From NCBI GenBank assembly GCA_902789665.1, contig CADAOY010000001.1, positions 248,001-312,000 on the forward strand: a DNA stretch of 64,000 bases, in the 5' to 3' direction. Source of the DNA: an uncultured Lachnospiraceae bacterium (GTDB taxonomy: Bacteria; Bacillota; Clostridia; Lachnospirales; Lachnospiraceae). Of this stretch, positions 19,120 to 28,307 are shown piece after piece (the stretch's first letter is position 1; the number at the start of each line of letters is the position of its first letter). The notes below the pieces were generated by a model that saw only the letters and a program-made list of their open reading frames with translations, was not told the origin of the DNA and ran no database searches. The position numbers were made by a program, and so were the translations under genes.

Positions 19120-20394
19120 ATGAATTATGATGAATTAAATGAATATATTAATACATTGTCTTCTTTCAGTGAACCTGAAATACATGCAATGACGGAAGAT
19201 TTCTTTGATTATCTGGGAAGGCCGTCAGAAGATAAGAAGATAATACATGTGGCAGGAACCAATGGAAAGGGTTCTGTATGCAAGTATATCAATGATATAT
19301 TAAGAGCACATGGCAGGAAATGCGGACTCTTCACATCTCCTCATCTTGTAAGGATAAATGAAAGAATCAGAATTGAGAATGAAGATGTGGATGATGAGAC
19401 TTTTGCCAAAGCCGGAGAATATGTGCTTGATAAAATGCATGAATTTGGCCATGGATATAAGATGAATTATTTTGAATTCATTTTCATGATGGCAATGTAT
19501 ATTTATTCAGACAGCGATGTGGAATATATAATCTTAGAGACCGGTCTTGGCGGAAGAGATGATACCACAAATCTTTTTAAGAAACCGGTGCTAACAATTA
19601 TTACTCATATTGATTTAGATCACACCAAAGTACTTGGTGAGACAATTGAGGAAATAGCATACGAAAAAGCCGGAATCATAAAAGAAGGTGTTCCTGTAAT
19701 ATACGCTGACGATAATTCTGATGCTTCAGAAGTTATAAAAAAAGAAGCACTCAGACTTGAAAGTAAGCAGTATGCCATAAGCAGTTTTAATTATGATATT
19801 GTAGAGCATGACAGAAAAATCATTGATTTTTGCTTTACTTATGATTATTATATTTTTTATATTCGCTTAAATACATCTGCAAGATATCAGGTAGCCAATG
19901 CATCTTTGGCGATAATGGCTGCCATTAACTTACTTGGGGATGAACTTAAGGAAGAAAAGTTAAAAGACGCTCTTGGAAAATGTATATGGGAAGGCAGGAT
20001 GGAAGAAATAGCTCCGGATGTATATGTGGATGGGGCTCATAATCCTGACGGCATATCGGCATTTGTAAAGAGTGTAAAGGATTTGAAAAAAATAACCTTG
20101 ATTATTTCGGTAAGTCGTGATAAAGATATTAAGGCGATGCTTGAAAGATTAAGGGAGCTTAATAATATAAGCAAAATTATTATAACCGCTTATGAAGGCG
20201 GAAGATCGATGGAATGTGATACCCTGCAGTTAATGTTATTAGAAGCGGGGTTTGACAATACAGTTGTGTGCCCTGATGTAAAGGATGCTTATCAGACCGG
20301 ACTTTATCTTAAAACAGATGGAGCTCTGTATATAATCGGTTCTTTATATTTAGTGGGAGAAGTCAAGCAATTAATGGAGGCTTGTAATGATTGA
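19120..20394 (+). CDS. folC: Folylpolyglutamate synthase / dihydrofolate synthase
   Basis: Mur-ligase-family enzyme that joins glutamate to dihydropteroate and to reduced folates, keeping them in the cell. At 424 residues it has the family length. The ATP loop HVAGTNGKGSV lies at residues 43-53, followed by ETGLGGRDDTTN, HIDLDH and the domain-2 motif DGAHNPDG. The start ATG has a modest AGGA ribosome site. Its stop lies inside the start of a 47-codon gene. Confidence 0.95.
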   Translation: MNYDELNEYINTLSSFSEPEIHAMTEDFFDYLGRPSEDKKIIHVAGTNGKGSVCKYINDILRAHGRKCGLFTSPHLVRINERIRIENEDVDDETFAKAGEYVLDKMHEFGHGYKMNYFEFIFMMAMYIYSDSDVEYIILETGLGGRDDTTNLFKKPVLTIITHIDLDHTKVLGETIEEIAYEKAGIIKEGVPVIYADDNSDASEVIKKEALRLESKQYAISSFNYDIVEHDRKIIDFCFTYDYYIFYIRLNTSARYQVANASLAIMAAINLLGDELKEEKLKDALGKCIWEGRMEEIAPDVYVDGAHNPDGISAFVKSVKDLKKITLIISVSRDKDIKAMLERLRELNNISKIIITAYEGGRSMECDTLQLMLLEAGFDNTVVCPDVKDAYQTGLYLKTDGALYIIGSLYLVGEVKQLMEACND

Positions 20395-20530
20395 TTTTGA
20401 AGAAGAATTAAAGAAATTTCATCCGTCACTTGAAGTGGATGATTCTGAAAAAGCTATATCTGAAAGAGATTTATCAGATATGGTTGATTTAATTGTAGAT
20501 ACAGCGAAGAATACACCTACCAGACAGTAA
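20387..20530 (+). CDS. 47-residue acidic small protein downstream of folC
   Basis: A short frame that begins with ATG preceded by a good ribosome site (GGAGG, 6 bases upstream) and overlaps the folC stop by 8 bases. The product begins MIDFEEELKKFHPSLEVDDS and ends KNTPTRQ. It is highly acidic with one predicted amphipathic helix (residues 22-41, EKAISERDLSDMVDLIVDTA). No family recognised. The ribosome site, coupling and the host-like codon use make a real gene more likely than chance. Confidence 0.6.
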   Translation: MIDFEEELKKFHPSLEVDDSEKAISERDLSDMVDLIVDTAKNTPTRQ

Positions 20531-20544
20531 AGGGAAAATAATAG

Positions 20545-21954
20545 ATGCAATGTTATAAATGCGGCGTTGAATTGTCCGAAAAGGATTTCTGTACTGCCTG
20601 CGGAGCTGATGTAGCAAGATATAAACAGATTATCTATACATCCAACAGACTTTATAATCAGGGTCTGGAGAAGGCGAAAGTAAGAGATTTAACCGGAGCA
20701 ATTAATGATTTGCGCCAGAGTTTAAAATTCAATAAATTAAATACCCAGGCAAGAAACCTTCTGGGTCTTATTTACTATGAACTGGGTGATGTTGTTGATG
20801 CCCTGACAGAATGGGTTATCAGCAAGAATTACCAGGATTCAAAGAATCTTGCAACTGATTACATTGGAATGATGCAGGCTAATCAGGCAAGCCTTGAGGT
20901 AATTAACCAGGCTATAGTTAAATATAATCAGACACTTAATTACTGTCATCAGGACAGCCTGGATATGGCTAAAATACAGGTTAAGAAGGTTATTAAGCTT
21001 AATCCTAAATTCTATAAGGGACATTTGCTTCTTACTCTTTTATATCTTCATGATCAGGAGTATAACAAGGCCCTTAAGGAAGTAGAAATATGCCGTAAGA
21101 TAGATACAGGTAATCTTATTGCCAACAGATATTATAAAGAGATATCTGAGGCTCTGGGATTGGATGATAACAAGCCAGCCAAGAAGGTGCAGCAGACTGC
21201 ACCGGTTGATGATTACTGGCTTAATCAGGGACCTCCACTTGCAGCTCTTCCTGAACCTGGCAATTCGTCAATATTAAGTACCATAGTTTATATTCTTTTG
21301 GGACTTGTAGTGGGTCTTGCAATAGGCTGGTTTTTACTTGGACCAATCAGGGTCAGAATGAATAAAGCAGGTGTGGAAGAAGAGATGACTCAGGTTAGAG
21401 ACCAGTTATCTGCCAAGTCTGCTGAACTTGAAGAATTAACTCAGACTAATGACAGCTTAAATGCTGAGATTAATAATCTTAATACTTTAGTTGCTGAATA
21501 TGAGCAGGGAGCCGGAACAAATGAGGCAGTCAACAATCTTATGTATGCTGCCATTGAATATTCCAAGGGCGAAGCAAGAGACCCTATGGTGATTGCTGAT
21601 TATATCGGCAAGATTGATCCGGAATATGTAATGAATGAGGCTTCTGAAGCTTATGTATCATTATATAATACTGTCAAGGGAACAGTGGGTAATACAGTAG
21701 CTACAAACTACTATAATACTGGTATGGAAGCATATCGTAATGCTGATTATCCAACTGCCATTGAGAATCTTAATAATGCTATTTTCTACGATCCGTCAAA
21801 TAGCGAGGCTTTATATGCCCTTGCTGTATGTTATGTGGAAAATGGTGATGTGGTTAAGGCAAAAGAGTGCTTTACTCAGGTAATTGCATTATTCCCTGAT
21901 ACTGAAAGAGCCTCTAAGGCGCAGAATTACATTGACAGTTTAGGCGATATCTAA
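20545..21954 (+). CDS. Zinc-ribbon TPR membrane protein
   Basis: A 469-residue protein. An N-terminal zinc ribbon (CYKCGVELSEKDFCTACG, residues 3-20) is followed by cytoplasmic TPR-like helices (about 28-195), a single transmembrane segment (about 245-267, TIVYILLGLVVGLAIGWFLL), a coiled coil (about 275-325) and a second TPR set near the C-terminus (YYNTGMEAYRNADYPTAIENLNNA onward, outside). This looks like a scaffold with protein-binding repeats on both sides of the membrane. No enzyme motif is present. It is probably the last gene of the valS-folC group, since a tRNA promoter follows. Confidence 0.8.
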   Translation: MQCYKCGVELSEKDFCTACGADVARYKQIIYTSNRLYNQGLEKAKVRDLTGAINDLRQSLKFNKLNTQARNLLGLIYYELGDVVDALTEWVISKNYQDSKNLATDYIGMMQANQASLEVINQAIVKYNQTLNYCHQDSLDMAKIQVKKVIKLNPKFYKGHLLLTLLYLHDQEYNKALKEVEICRKIDTGNLIANRYYKEISEALGLDDNKPAKKVQQTAPVDDYWLNQGPPLAALPEPGNSSILSTIVYILLGLVVGLAIGWFLLGPIRVRMNKAGVEEEMTQVRDQLSAKSAELEELTQTNDSLNAEINNLNTLVAEYEQGAGTNEAVNNLMYAAIEYSKGEARDPMVIADYIGKIDPEYVMNEASEAYVSLYNTVKGTVGNTVATNYYNTGMEAYRNADYPTAIENLNNAIFYDPSNSEALYALAVCYVENGDVVKAKECFTQVIALFPDTERASKAQNYIDSLGDI

Positions 21955-21991
21955 TTTTTTGGCATATGCCGAAAATTTGATTAAATATGTG

Positions 21992-22019
21992 TTGACAACT
22001 TAGGTTAGTTTATTATAAA
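21992..22019 (+). promoter_or_regulatory. Promoter of the tRNA Arg-His-Gln-Lys cluster
   Basis: TTGACA at 21992-21997 and TATAAA at 22014-22019 (16-base spacing), about 34 bases before the first tRNA. Confidence 0.75.
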
Positions 22020-22052
22020 ATATTCTTTGCGTTGTGATGTGTATTGACGCCT

Positions 22053-22126
<74 letters not shown>

Positions 22127-22174
22127 TTTGTTCTAAAAGCAGACGTTAGGTCAGTGCCTTGAACAATTAGAAAT

Positions 22175-22249
22175 GGTGGGTATGGCGCAGTTGGCTAGCG
22201 CGCCAGATTGTGGCTCTGGAGGCCGAGGGTTCGAGTCCCTTTACCCACC
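22175..22249 (+). tRNA. tRNA-His (GTG)
   Basis: Acceptor GTGGGTA / TACCCAC with the extra G(-1) opposite the C discriminator that marks tRNA-His. Anticodon loop TTGTGGC. No CCA encoded. Confidence 0.96.
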
Positions 22250-22255
22250 CTTCAT

Positions 22256-22327
22256 AGGGCTATAGCCAAGCGGTAAGGCACAGGACTTTGACTCCTGCAT
22301 TCGCTGGTTCGAATCCAGCTAGTCCTG
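22256..22327 (+). tRNA. tRNA-Gln (TTG)
   Basis: Acceptor AGGGCTA / TAGTCCT, anticodon stem CAGGA / TCCTG around CTTTGAC, TTCGAAT T-loop. Confidence 0.95.
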
Positions 22328-22355
22328 TTAAAGTCCTAAACAAAATACTTAATAC

Positions 22356-22428
22356 GGGCCATTAGCTCAGGTGGTAGAGCACTTGACTTTTAATCAAGTT
22401 GTCCGGGGTTCGAGTCCCCGATGGCTCA
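22356..22428 (+). tRNA. tRNA-Lys (TTT)
   Basis: Acceptor GGGCCAT / ATGGCTC, anticodon stem CTTGA / TCAAG around CTTTTAA, TTCGAGT T-loop. Last tRNA of the cluster. Confidence 0.96.
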
Positions 22429-22433
22429 CTAAA

Positions 22434-22464
22434 AAACGAGTAGTTTTAAGCTACTCGTTTTTTT
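22434..22464 (+). terminator. Terminator of the tRNA cluster
   Basis: Perfect 10-bp stem AAACGAGTAG / CTACTCGTTT (22434-22443, 22451-22460) with a 7-base loop followed by TTTT. Confidence 0.9.
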
Positions 22465-22488
22465 GCGTTAATGATTTTAATTTGCTGA

Positions 22489-23541
22489 CTATACTATATA
22501 TTTCTTTGCTATCGGGATCAGCTTGATTATTGCCACAACTCCAAGAGAAATAAGGAAGTATAATACTGATAATAACGGAATTGTTATAATTGGATTCATT
22601 GATAAAGTATTTATTCCAAAATACTGATTGAAGAGTTCGGATATTTTTAAATGTATCAGATATATACCAAATGTACAGGATGAAATATAAATCAGCATCG
22701 GTGTAAGTTTAAATGTTTTGTTGCAGTGATTCTTGAAGAAAACAAAAATGCCGACTGAGTAGATTGCTACGTTAATTGTTTTGTAGAATATAAAATTAGT
22801 GGCAGGAGTCTCATAGTGAATTGAGGCTGCAATTGATAAAAAGTATGTAGCGACGAGTGCGACTATACTAAGTACATATATGGTTATCTCTGATTTCCTG
22901 GATATGGTTTTATTATTAATGTAGTGTCCTAAAACATAAAAGAATGAGTAGCCTAAAAAAGATGGAAACTCCATGGCAGTCAGATTTCGATTGAAAATAT
23001 CCTGTATTGTTAAAAAATAAGGAATATCAAAAACAATTGCCATGGTAATCAGAGTAGGAATTACTATGGTTATAAGACCTGAAATAATCAGATAATATCT
23101 GGTCAGGGTTTCTGATTTGACAACTTCGCGAAGAATCGGTGTAGCCATATATAATCCGATTATCATAAGGATAAACCACATATGATAATGACCATATACA
23201 ATGCCAAATACGATTTCTTTTACCGGTAATTTGCCTGCTAATAATACATAAACTATTCCCCAGAAAATAAAGGCACATAATAAACGAAGAATATTCTTTG
23301 TATATATTTTTTTAACGGAAATATCTCGAGATAAGAATAATGCACCGCTTATCATTACAAAAACGGGAACCCCCCAAACGGATAAACAGTCATAAGCGAG
23401 CATAATATGAAAATTAGAGGATGTATACGATTCTCCATACCAGTTCTGTGCACTCATATGTATAAATACAATCGCCAGAGCTGCCAAAATACGTAAATAG
23501 TCCAAATAGGCTATTCTGTTGTTTTCCTTAAGTTTATCCAT
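22489..23541 (-). CDS. Acyltransferase 3 family membrane protein
   Basis: A 350-residue protein with about ten hydrophobic helices and the Acyl_transf_3 N-terminal signature (IAYLDYLRILAALAIVFIHMS), including the conserved histidine in the first helix. Such enzymes O-acetylate cell-wall or extracellular polysaccharides, the OatA/WecH type, but this one lacks the SGNH domain of OatA. It lies alone on the minus strand between the tRNA terminator and a divergently read glycosyltransferase gene; both may act on surface polysaccharide, which is inference. Confidence 0.9.
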   Translation of the reverse strand: MDKLKENNRIAYLDYLRILAALAIVFIHMSAQNWYGESYTSSNFHIMLAYDCLSVWGVPVFVMISGALFLSRDISVKKIYTKNILRLLCAFIFWGIVYVLLAGKLPVKEIVFGIVYGHYHMWFILMIIGLYMATPILREVVKSETLTRYYLIISGLITIVIPTLITMAIVFDIPYFLTIQDIFNRNLTAMEFPSFLGYSFFYVLGHYINNKTISRKSEITIYVLSIVALVATYFLSIAASIHYETPATNFIFYKTINVAIYSVGIFVFFKNHCNKTFKLTPMLIYISSCTFGIYLIHLKISELFNQYFGINTLSMNPIITIPLLSVLYFLISLGVVAIIKLIPIAKKYIV

Positions 23542-23644
23542 TTTTTTACCTCTATAAGATTTTACGATATTTTATATGCATAGTCAAATAACACTTTGCC
23601 AGAAATAAGTGGAACTATCGGCCTAAAGGATATATAATTATCTT

Positions 23645-25345
23645 ATGGAACAGACAGTTAATAACAAAAGAATAAAGGTCATTAAGATTGCCTTAATTAT
23701 CTTCAGTGTGATGGCAGTACTTAAGATGATAATGGTGGAATATAACCTGGATGAAGAATATCAGGTTATGATGTCCTACAGGCTTCTTAATGGCGATAAA
23801 TTATATTTAAACATGTTTGAGCCTCATCAGCTTTCGGCCTTTTTGGGAACAGCTATAATGGGCTTATTCCATCTGGTGTTCAGAACCTATACCGGCAGCC
23901 TGTTGTTCTTAAGAGTTGTTTCAGCAGGAATACAGGCCGCCATTAGTATATATATTTATAAATGGTTTAAAAGAATAGTTTCAGATAATACTGCTTTTGT
24001 AGCGGCTCTTACATTTCTTAATATCAGCCCAAAGATGATTCAGTCTCCGGATTTTTCCAATATGCAGGTCTGGTTTTTCGTACTCATGATACTGCCGGCG
24101 CTTTCTTACTTTATGGAAGATGAAAAGAAGAAGTGGTGGCTTCTTATAATATCAGGTATTGCCACAGCTTTGGAAGTACTTTCTTATCCAACTCTGGTTG
24201 TACTTACTCCGGTAATGATAATATATATACTCGTTGTTTCCAAAAAGAAACTTAACGATCTCGCTCTTTATTTAAGCGGCATTTTAGCTTCTGCAGCAAT
24301 CTGGTGCATAGTCTACCTGCCGGGTCTTGGAATTAAGGGATTAATTAATGGAATAAAACTTTCATTAAGTCTTGATTCATCTCATATAAACAGAGAAATC
24401 AGCATTACAGCCGGGCTTAAGGAGGCCCTGATTGTTATCGGGCTTTTCGTGGGAATTAATCTGATAAGTCTTATAGTAAGCTTTGTTTTAAAAAAGATAA
24501 AAGACACATCCTACATAAAGTCATATATGTTTTCGGCCATAATTTTATCTTTGATGACTCAGCTTGTTTTGTGGCTTATACTTAAAAAGGGTTACGAATA
24601 CTGCAATATTCATCTGATGACACTTTTAAGCATCGGCTTTGTAATCATATGTGTTAAAAAATCGGAATTAACCCGGCTTTTCGTACTGCCACTTATTGGA
24701 ACAATAGTAAGTTACATTACCGTCATCATATCATCAAATCTTGCATTTTATACAAACCTTTCCCATCTGGTACTGGGGGTGGTAATTTCGGTTGTGCTTA
24801 TCTGCACTATGATGGAAGAAAATGATGATATTAAACATCAGATTGAACATGCAGGATGGATTCTTGCCATAATAATTTTGGTGGTTTTAACCACGGGCAA
24901 AATCGCCACCTTCAGAAGTGGCCGCGACCTTAAATTAATCACAGACATCAGGAATATTTCATATCACGGTATTGCAGCAGGTGTAATTACTGATTATATG
25001 ACAAGTTATACATATAATAGCAATTATGAAGACTTCAGAGCCAATGTATCTGACGGGGACAAGGTACTTGTTGCTGCGGAAAGCACCACTTTATATTCTT
25101 TTAAAGATGTGGAGATATGTAATTATTCACTGGTGAACCCGGCGGTTTTTAATGAGAGTTTATTGACATACTGGGAAATGTTCCCTGAAAAGAGACCTAA
25201 TGTAATTGTGGTGGACTGCTGGTTTGGAAATCTCAATATGCCTGAGAACAGTTTCATAATGCAGTATGTTGAGAATGACCTTGGATATACAAAAGTGGTT
25301 GATGGCAAATATGTAAGATTTTATATAAGAGAGAATGAAGAGTAA
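23645..25345 (+). CDS. Membrane glycosyltransferase, GT39/ArnT (PMT)-like
   Basis: A 566-residue protein with roughly eleven transmembrane helices. The first loop has NLDEEYQ, with the acidic pair typical of GT-C enzymes, followed by LLNGDKLYLNMFEPH, a pattern shared with lipid-linked sugar transferases of the PMT/ArnT group. A soluble C-terminal part of about 130 residues (from VSDGDKVLVAAEST) would lie outside. Donor and acceptor are unknown. Its stop overlaps the start of the antiporter gene by one base (TAATG), so the two are translationally coupled though functionally unlike. Confidence 0.75.
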   Translation: MEQTVNNKRIKVIKIALIIFSVMAVLKMIMVEYNLDEEYQVMMSYRLLNGDKLYLNMFEPHQLSAFLGTAIMGLFHLVFRTYTGSLLFLRVVSAGIQAAISIYIYKWFKRIVSDNTAFVAALTFLNISPKMIQSPDFSNMQVWFFVLMILPALSYFMEDEKKKWWLLIISGIATALEVLSYPTLVVLTPVMIIYILVVSKKKLNDLALYLSGILASAAIWCIVYLPGLGIKGLINGIKLSLSLDSSHINREISITAGLKEALIVIGLFVGINLISLIVSFVLKKIKDTSYIKSYMFSAIILSLMTQLVLWLILKKGYEYCNIHLMTLLSIGFVIICVKKSELTRLFVLPLIGTIVSYITVIISSNLAFYTNLSHLVLGVVISVVLICTMMEENDDIKHQIEHAGWILAIIILVVLTTGKIATFRSGRDLKLITDIRNISYHGIAAGVITDYMTSYTYNSNYEDFRANVSDGDKVLVAAESTTLYSFKDVEICNYSLVNPAVFNESLLTYWEMFPEKRPNVIVVDCWFGNLNMPENSFIMQYVENDLGYTKVVDGKYVRFYIRENEE

Positions 25346-26640
25346 TGAGCGTATTATTGTTTTTGATCGTGATTCTGATTTTCATAGTTTTGATTGGAAT
25401 CTTAAATGAGAAATTTTTCCATATACAGGCGGATATTGCACTGATTATGTTTTCGCTTGTGATTTCACTTATGCTTCTTATATGCCATAAGTGTTTCGAC
25501 ATAAGTACGGTATCCAGATTCGTGGAAGGTGTCGGTGAATTCGGATTTGAAGAATATCTGATGGACGGAGTTCTTTGCTTTATGCTTTTTGCGGGAGCCA
25601 GCAAGGTCAATATGAGAAAGTTCCGCCAGAACGTAAGAGCCATCAGTCTGCTTGCCCTTCTTACAACGATGCTTTCCTCAGTTTTCTATGGACTTTTGTT
25701 TTTCCTTGTATCCTATATTTTCAGGATGAATATGGACATACTTACATGTATTTTGTTAGGCTGCGTTGTGTCACCAACAGACCCTATTGCAGCAACAGGA
25801 ATCCTTAACAAAATCGGCCTCTCCAAGAACGTTTGCTCCGTTATCGAGAATGAATCACTTTTTAATGACGGCACAGGAGTTACTTTATTCATATTTGTAC
25901 GAAGCCTTGTAATTCACAGCGGCGAAAGCAACTTCCTGGTTCTTATGTTTAAGGAAATAGTTGGAGCGGTTGCAGTGGCTCTTATTGTTTCATTCTTATT
26001 ATTCCAGATAATTAAATTAACCAGAGACCCTATTAAATATATTCTTATTTCGCTCCTGGATGTTTCACTTGTTTATATAATATGTGAGCATTTGGGATTT
26101 TCGGGAGTAATTGCATCTGTTGTCTGCGGCATGTATTTTTCGGCAGCATTTTCAAAAATCGAGAGAAGAGTCAAGGTTATTGATCCGAAGGAATTATACA
26201 AGGATTTCTGGGAGATTGTGGAAAGCCTTCTTAATTCAGTTTTGTTTGTTATGATAGGCCTGATGGTGCTTGATCTTGAAATCAGCAAATATATTCTGGT
26301 GATTGCGCCGGCGGCAATAATTATAAATGTGTTGGCAAGAAGTTTTGGCGTAAGCGTAAGCAGCCTCCTGACAGGAAAGAAGCATATACCGGGTAATTAT
26401 AATGTCCCGGAATATGTCGCACTGATGACCTGGTCAGCCTTAAAAGGCGGCCTGTCGCTGGCTCTTGCCATTGGAACTCAGGAGTTCCTTGCACCGGAAA
26501 TTTATGTGGTATTTATGGATGTAACTTACATAACAATATTCTTTACCGTACTGGTTCAGGGACTTACAGTTGGAAAGCTGTATTTTGCCCTTGAGAAACA
26601 CAAGAGCGACAGAATGATGAGTAAAAGAAAGAACGCATAG
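25345..26640 (+). CDS. CPA1-family Na+/H+ (or K+/H+) antiporter, NhaP-type
   Basis: A 431-residue transporter with about 12 helices. The ion-binding region SPTDPIAATGIL and the following ESLFNDGTG are hallmarks of the CPA1 family (NhaP/NHE). There is no C-terminal RCK domain in the protein itself. The gene directly downstream encodes a double RCK protein, which may be its separate regulatory subunit. Exports Na+ or K+ in exchange for protons to control pH and ions; ion choice is not decided by sequence. Confidence 0.92.
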   Translation: MSVLLFLIVILIFIVLIGILNEKFFHIQADIALIMFSLVISLMLLICHKCFDISTVSRFVEGVGEFGFEEYLMDGVLCFMLFAGASKVNMRKFRQNVRAISLLALLTTMLSSVFYGLLFFLVSYIFRMNMDILTCILLGCVVSPTDPIAATGILNKIGLSKNVCSVIENESLFNDGTGVTLFIFVRSLVIHSGESNFLVLMFKEIVGAVAVALIVSFLLFQIIKLTRDPIKYILISLLDVSLVYIICEHLGFSGVIASVVCGMYFSAAFSKIERRVKVIDPKELYKDFWEIVESLLNSVLFVMIGLMVLDLEISKYILVIAPAAIIINVLARSFGVSVSSLLTGKKHIPGNYNVPEYVALMTWSALKGGLSLALAIGTQEFLAPEIYVVFMDVTYITIFFTVLVQGLTVGKLYFALEKHKSDRMMSKRKNA

Positions 26641-26665
26641 ATTTAGAAAGGCGAAGGGGTAAAAA

Positions 26666-28033
26666 ATGAAAATACTGATAGTTGGCGCAGGACGAACAGG
26701 ATGTGCATTAATTGAGAGACTTGCGAAGAAGAATTATGATATTACGATTATTGACAAGGATAAAGCAAGAGTTGACGCATTGACTGACAAGTATAATGTC
26801 AGCGGTGTGGTTGGAAGCGGTACATCGAAGGAGAGTCTGCTTTCGGTTGGTGCAGATACTGCAGATATTCTTTTTGCCATGACTCCTGTTGATGAGGTCA
26901 ATATTCTTAGCTGCATGCAGGCTAAGAAACTTGGTACATTAAGATGCGTGGCGAGGGTTTTTCAGCCGGATTTTGCAGCAGAAAGAAAAAGCCTTCAAAG
27001 CGAGGAAAATATCGATTATATCTTTAATTCCAAATTTGACATGGCAGAGGTTGCAGCCCTAAGCATCGGCTTTCCGGGCGTTGTTAAGCCGGAGGGCATG
27101 TTTGGCGGATATATGCAGATGATAAATATAAAGATTCTTGAGAATTCGCCGCTTGCAGGCAAGTCTTTAATAGAGATGCGCGGCGATCTCGGACTTGATA
27201 TTTTAGTAGGCACGGTTTTGAGGGATGGTAAATTATATGTTCCGGATGGTCAGTTTATCATTAAAGCCGGTGACAAAATCACCGTCGCCTCATCCAACGA
27301 TAACCTTCTTAAGAATCTTAAAAAACTGGGTATCGTTAAGAATAACGGTAAGAATGTAATGATAGTCGGCGGTGGTGTTACTGCCAGATATTTAATAGAG
27401 ATGCTGCTTGAGAAGAATAAAACCATTACGGTTATTGAGGCTGACATTGACAGATGCAGAAAACTTATGGAAGAGTTTCCATCAGTTAAGGTCGTATATG
27501 GTGAAGGTGAACTTGCTGACATCCTGGAAGAAGAGGGAATCGCATCGGCTGATTCAGTTGTGTCACTTACCAATAATGATGAGTCCAATCTTGTGACAAG
27601 TATGTTTGCGTGGTCCAAGAATGTGCCGTCAATTCTTACAAGAGTGGAAGCTCCGGGACATCTTAAACTGCTTCAGAAAGTTAATCTTGATATTACTTTG
27701 TCGTCAGCGGAAATATCAGTTGACAAGCTTGCGAGATTTATCAGTAACTGCGAAGCCGGAGATGCTCCTAATGAAATAGAGAAGTTTTATACAATAGCTG
27801 GTGGCAGGGCTGAGGTTATGCAGTTTACGGCAAGGGAAGATTTTGGGAAAATCGGAATAGTATTCAAAAGTCCGGAATTCAAACTCAAAAAAGGAGTTTT
27901 GGTATTATCGATTCTTCGAAATGGGGAACTGATTATGCCTAACGGTGATAGCGCGATTAGAGCTGGAGATAAAGTTATTATCGTGTCAGATAAGAAAAAT
28001 CATATAGAGAACCTGAATGAGATTCTTAAATAA
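26666..28033 (+). CDS. trkA: TrkA-type double RCK nucleotide-binding protein
   Basis: A 455-residue cytoplasmic protein with two TrkA_N/TrkA_C halves. The first Rossmann motif is GAGRTG (residues 7-12) and the second is GGGVTA near residue 235; each half ends in a TrkA_C fold (IIKAGDKITVAS and AIRAGDKVIIVS). TrkA binds NAD(H)/ATP and gates TrkH potassium channels. No trkH lies in this window, while a CPA1 antiporter lies 25 bases upstream, so it may regulate that instead. The 3' end runs into a duplicated piece of tRNA-Leu: its stop codon is part of the repeat. Confidence 0.92.
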   Translation: MKILIVGAGRTGCALIERLAKKNYDITIIDKDKARVDALTDKYNVSGVVGSGTSKESLLSVGADTADILFAMTPVDEVNILSCMQAKKLGTLRCVARVFQPDFAAERKSLQSEENIDYIFNSKFDMAEVAALSIGFPGVVKPEGMFGGYMQMINIKILENSPLAGKSLIEMRGDLGLDILVGTVLRDGKLYVPDGQFIIKAGDKITVASSNDNLLKNLKKLGIVKNNGKNVMIVGGGVTARYLIEMLLEKNKTITVIEADIDRCRKLMEEFPSVKVVYGEGELADILEEEGIASADSVVSLTNNDESNLVTSMFAWSKNVPSILTRVEAPGHLKLLQKVNLDITLSSAEISVDKLARFISNCEAGDAPNEIEKFYTIAGGRAEVMQFTAREDFGKIGIVFKSPEFKLKKGVLVLSILRNGELIMPNGDSAIRAGDKVIIVSDKKNHIENLNEILK

Positions 28034-28075
28034 GTGCGGGTGACAGGACTTGAACCTGCACGATTGCTCACCAGA
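28029..28075 (-). repeat. Partial duplicate of the tRNA-Leu 3' half
   Basis: A 47-bp segment identical to 28104-28150, the 3' half of tRNA-Leu plus 6 bases beyond it. It starts inside the trkA stop region and stops within the anticodon stem. The two copies are 75 bases apart. It has no 5' half, so it is not a functional tRNA. Confidence 0.9.
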
Positions 28076-28109
28076 GACCGCATCCTGCAGTGTTTGAATT
28101 ATTAATAAG

Positions 28110-28189
28110 TGCGGGTGACAGGACTTGAACCTGCACGATTGCTCACCAGAACCTAAATCTGGCGCGTCTGCCAATTCCGCCACACCCGC
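28110..28189 (-). tRNA. tRNA-Leu (TAG)
   Basis: Read on the minus strand: acceptor GCGGGTG / CACCCGC, anticodon stem CCAGA / TCTGG around TTTAGGT (anticodon TAG), a long variable arm (TGAGCAATCGT) typical of tRNA-Leu, and T-loop TTCAAGT. No CCA encoded. Confidence 0.95.
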
Positions 28190-28201
28190 AAAAACTACTT
28201 A

Positions 28202-28231
28202 ATTATAATAAGAACCTGCGGGTGCTGTCAA
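28202..28231 (-). promoter_or_regulatory. tRNA-Leu promoter
   Basis: On the minus strand TTGACA (28226-28231) and TATAAT (28202-28207) with 18-base spacing, 12 bases before the tRNA. Confidence 0.75.
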
Positions 28232-28249
28232 CGATTTATTTTATTTGTG

Positions 28250-28278
28250 TTTACTTTGGAACTGAATACTTATATAAT
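28250..28278 (+). promoter_or_regulatory. Promoter of the Ca2+/Na+ exchanger gene
   Basis: TTTACT (28250-28255) and TATAAT (28273-28278), 17-base spacing, 29 bases before the GTG start. Confidence 0.55.
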
Positions 28279-28307
28279 ATTAGTATACTTATTTTGCGGA
28301 GGCAGAA

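Noticed and set aside
27986-28183. Minus-strand frame beginning MAELADAPDLGSG with repeated CRFKSCHPH segments
   Set aside because: It is the tRNA-Leu gene and its partial duplicate read as protein, a well-known false gene; the internal repeat is the 47-bp duplication.
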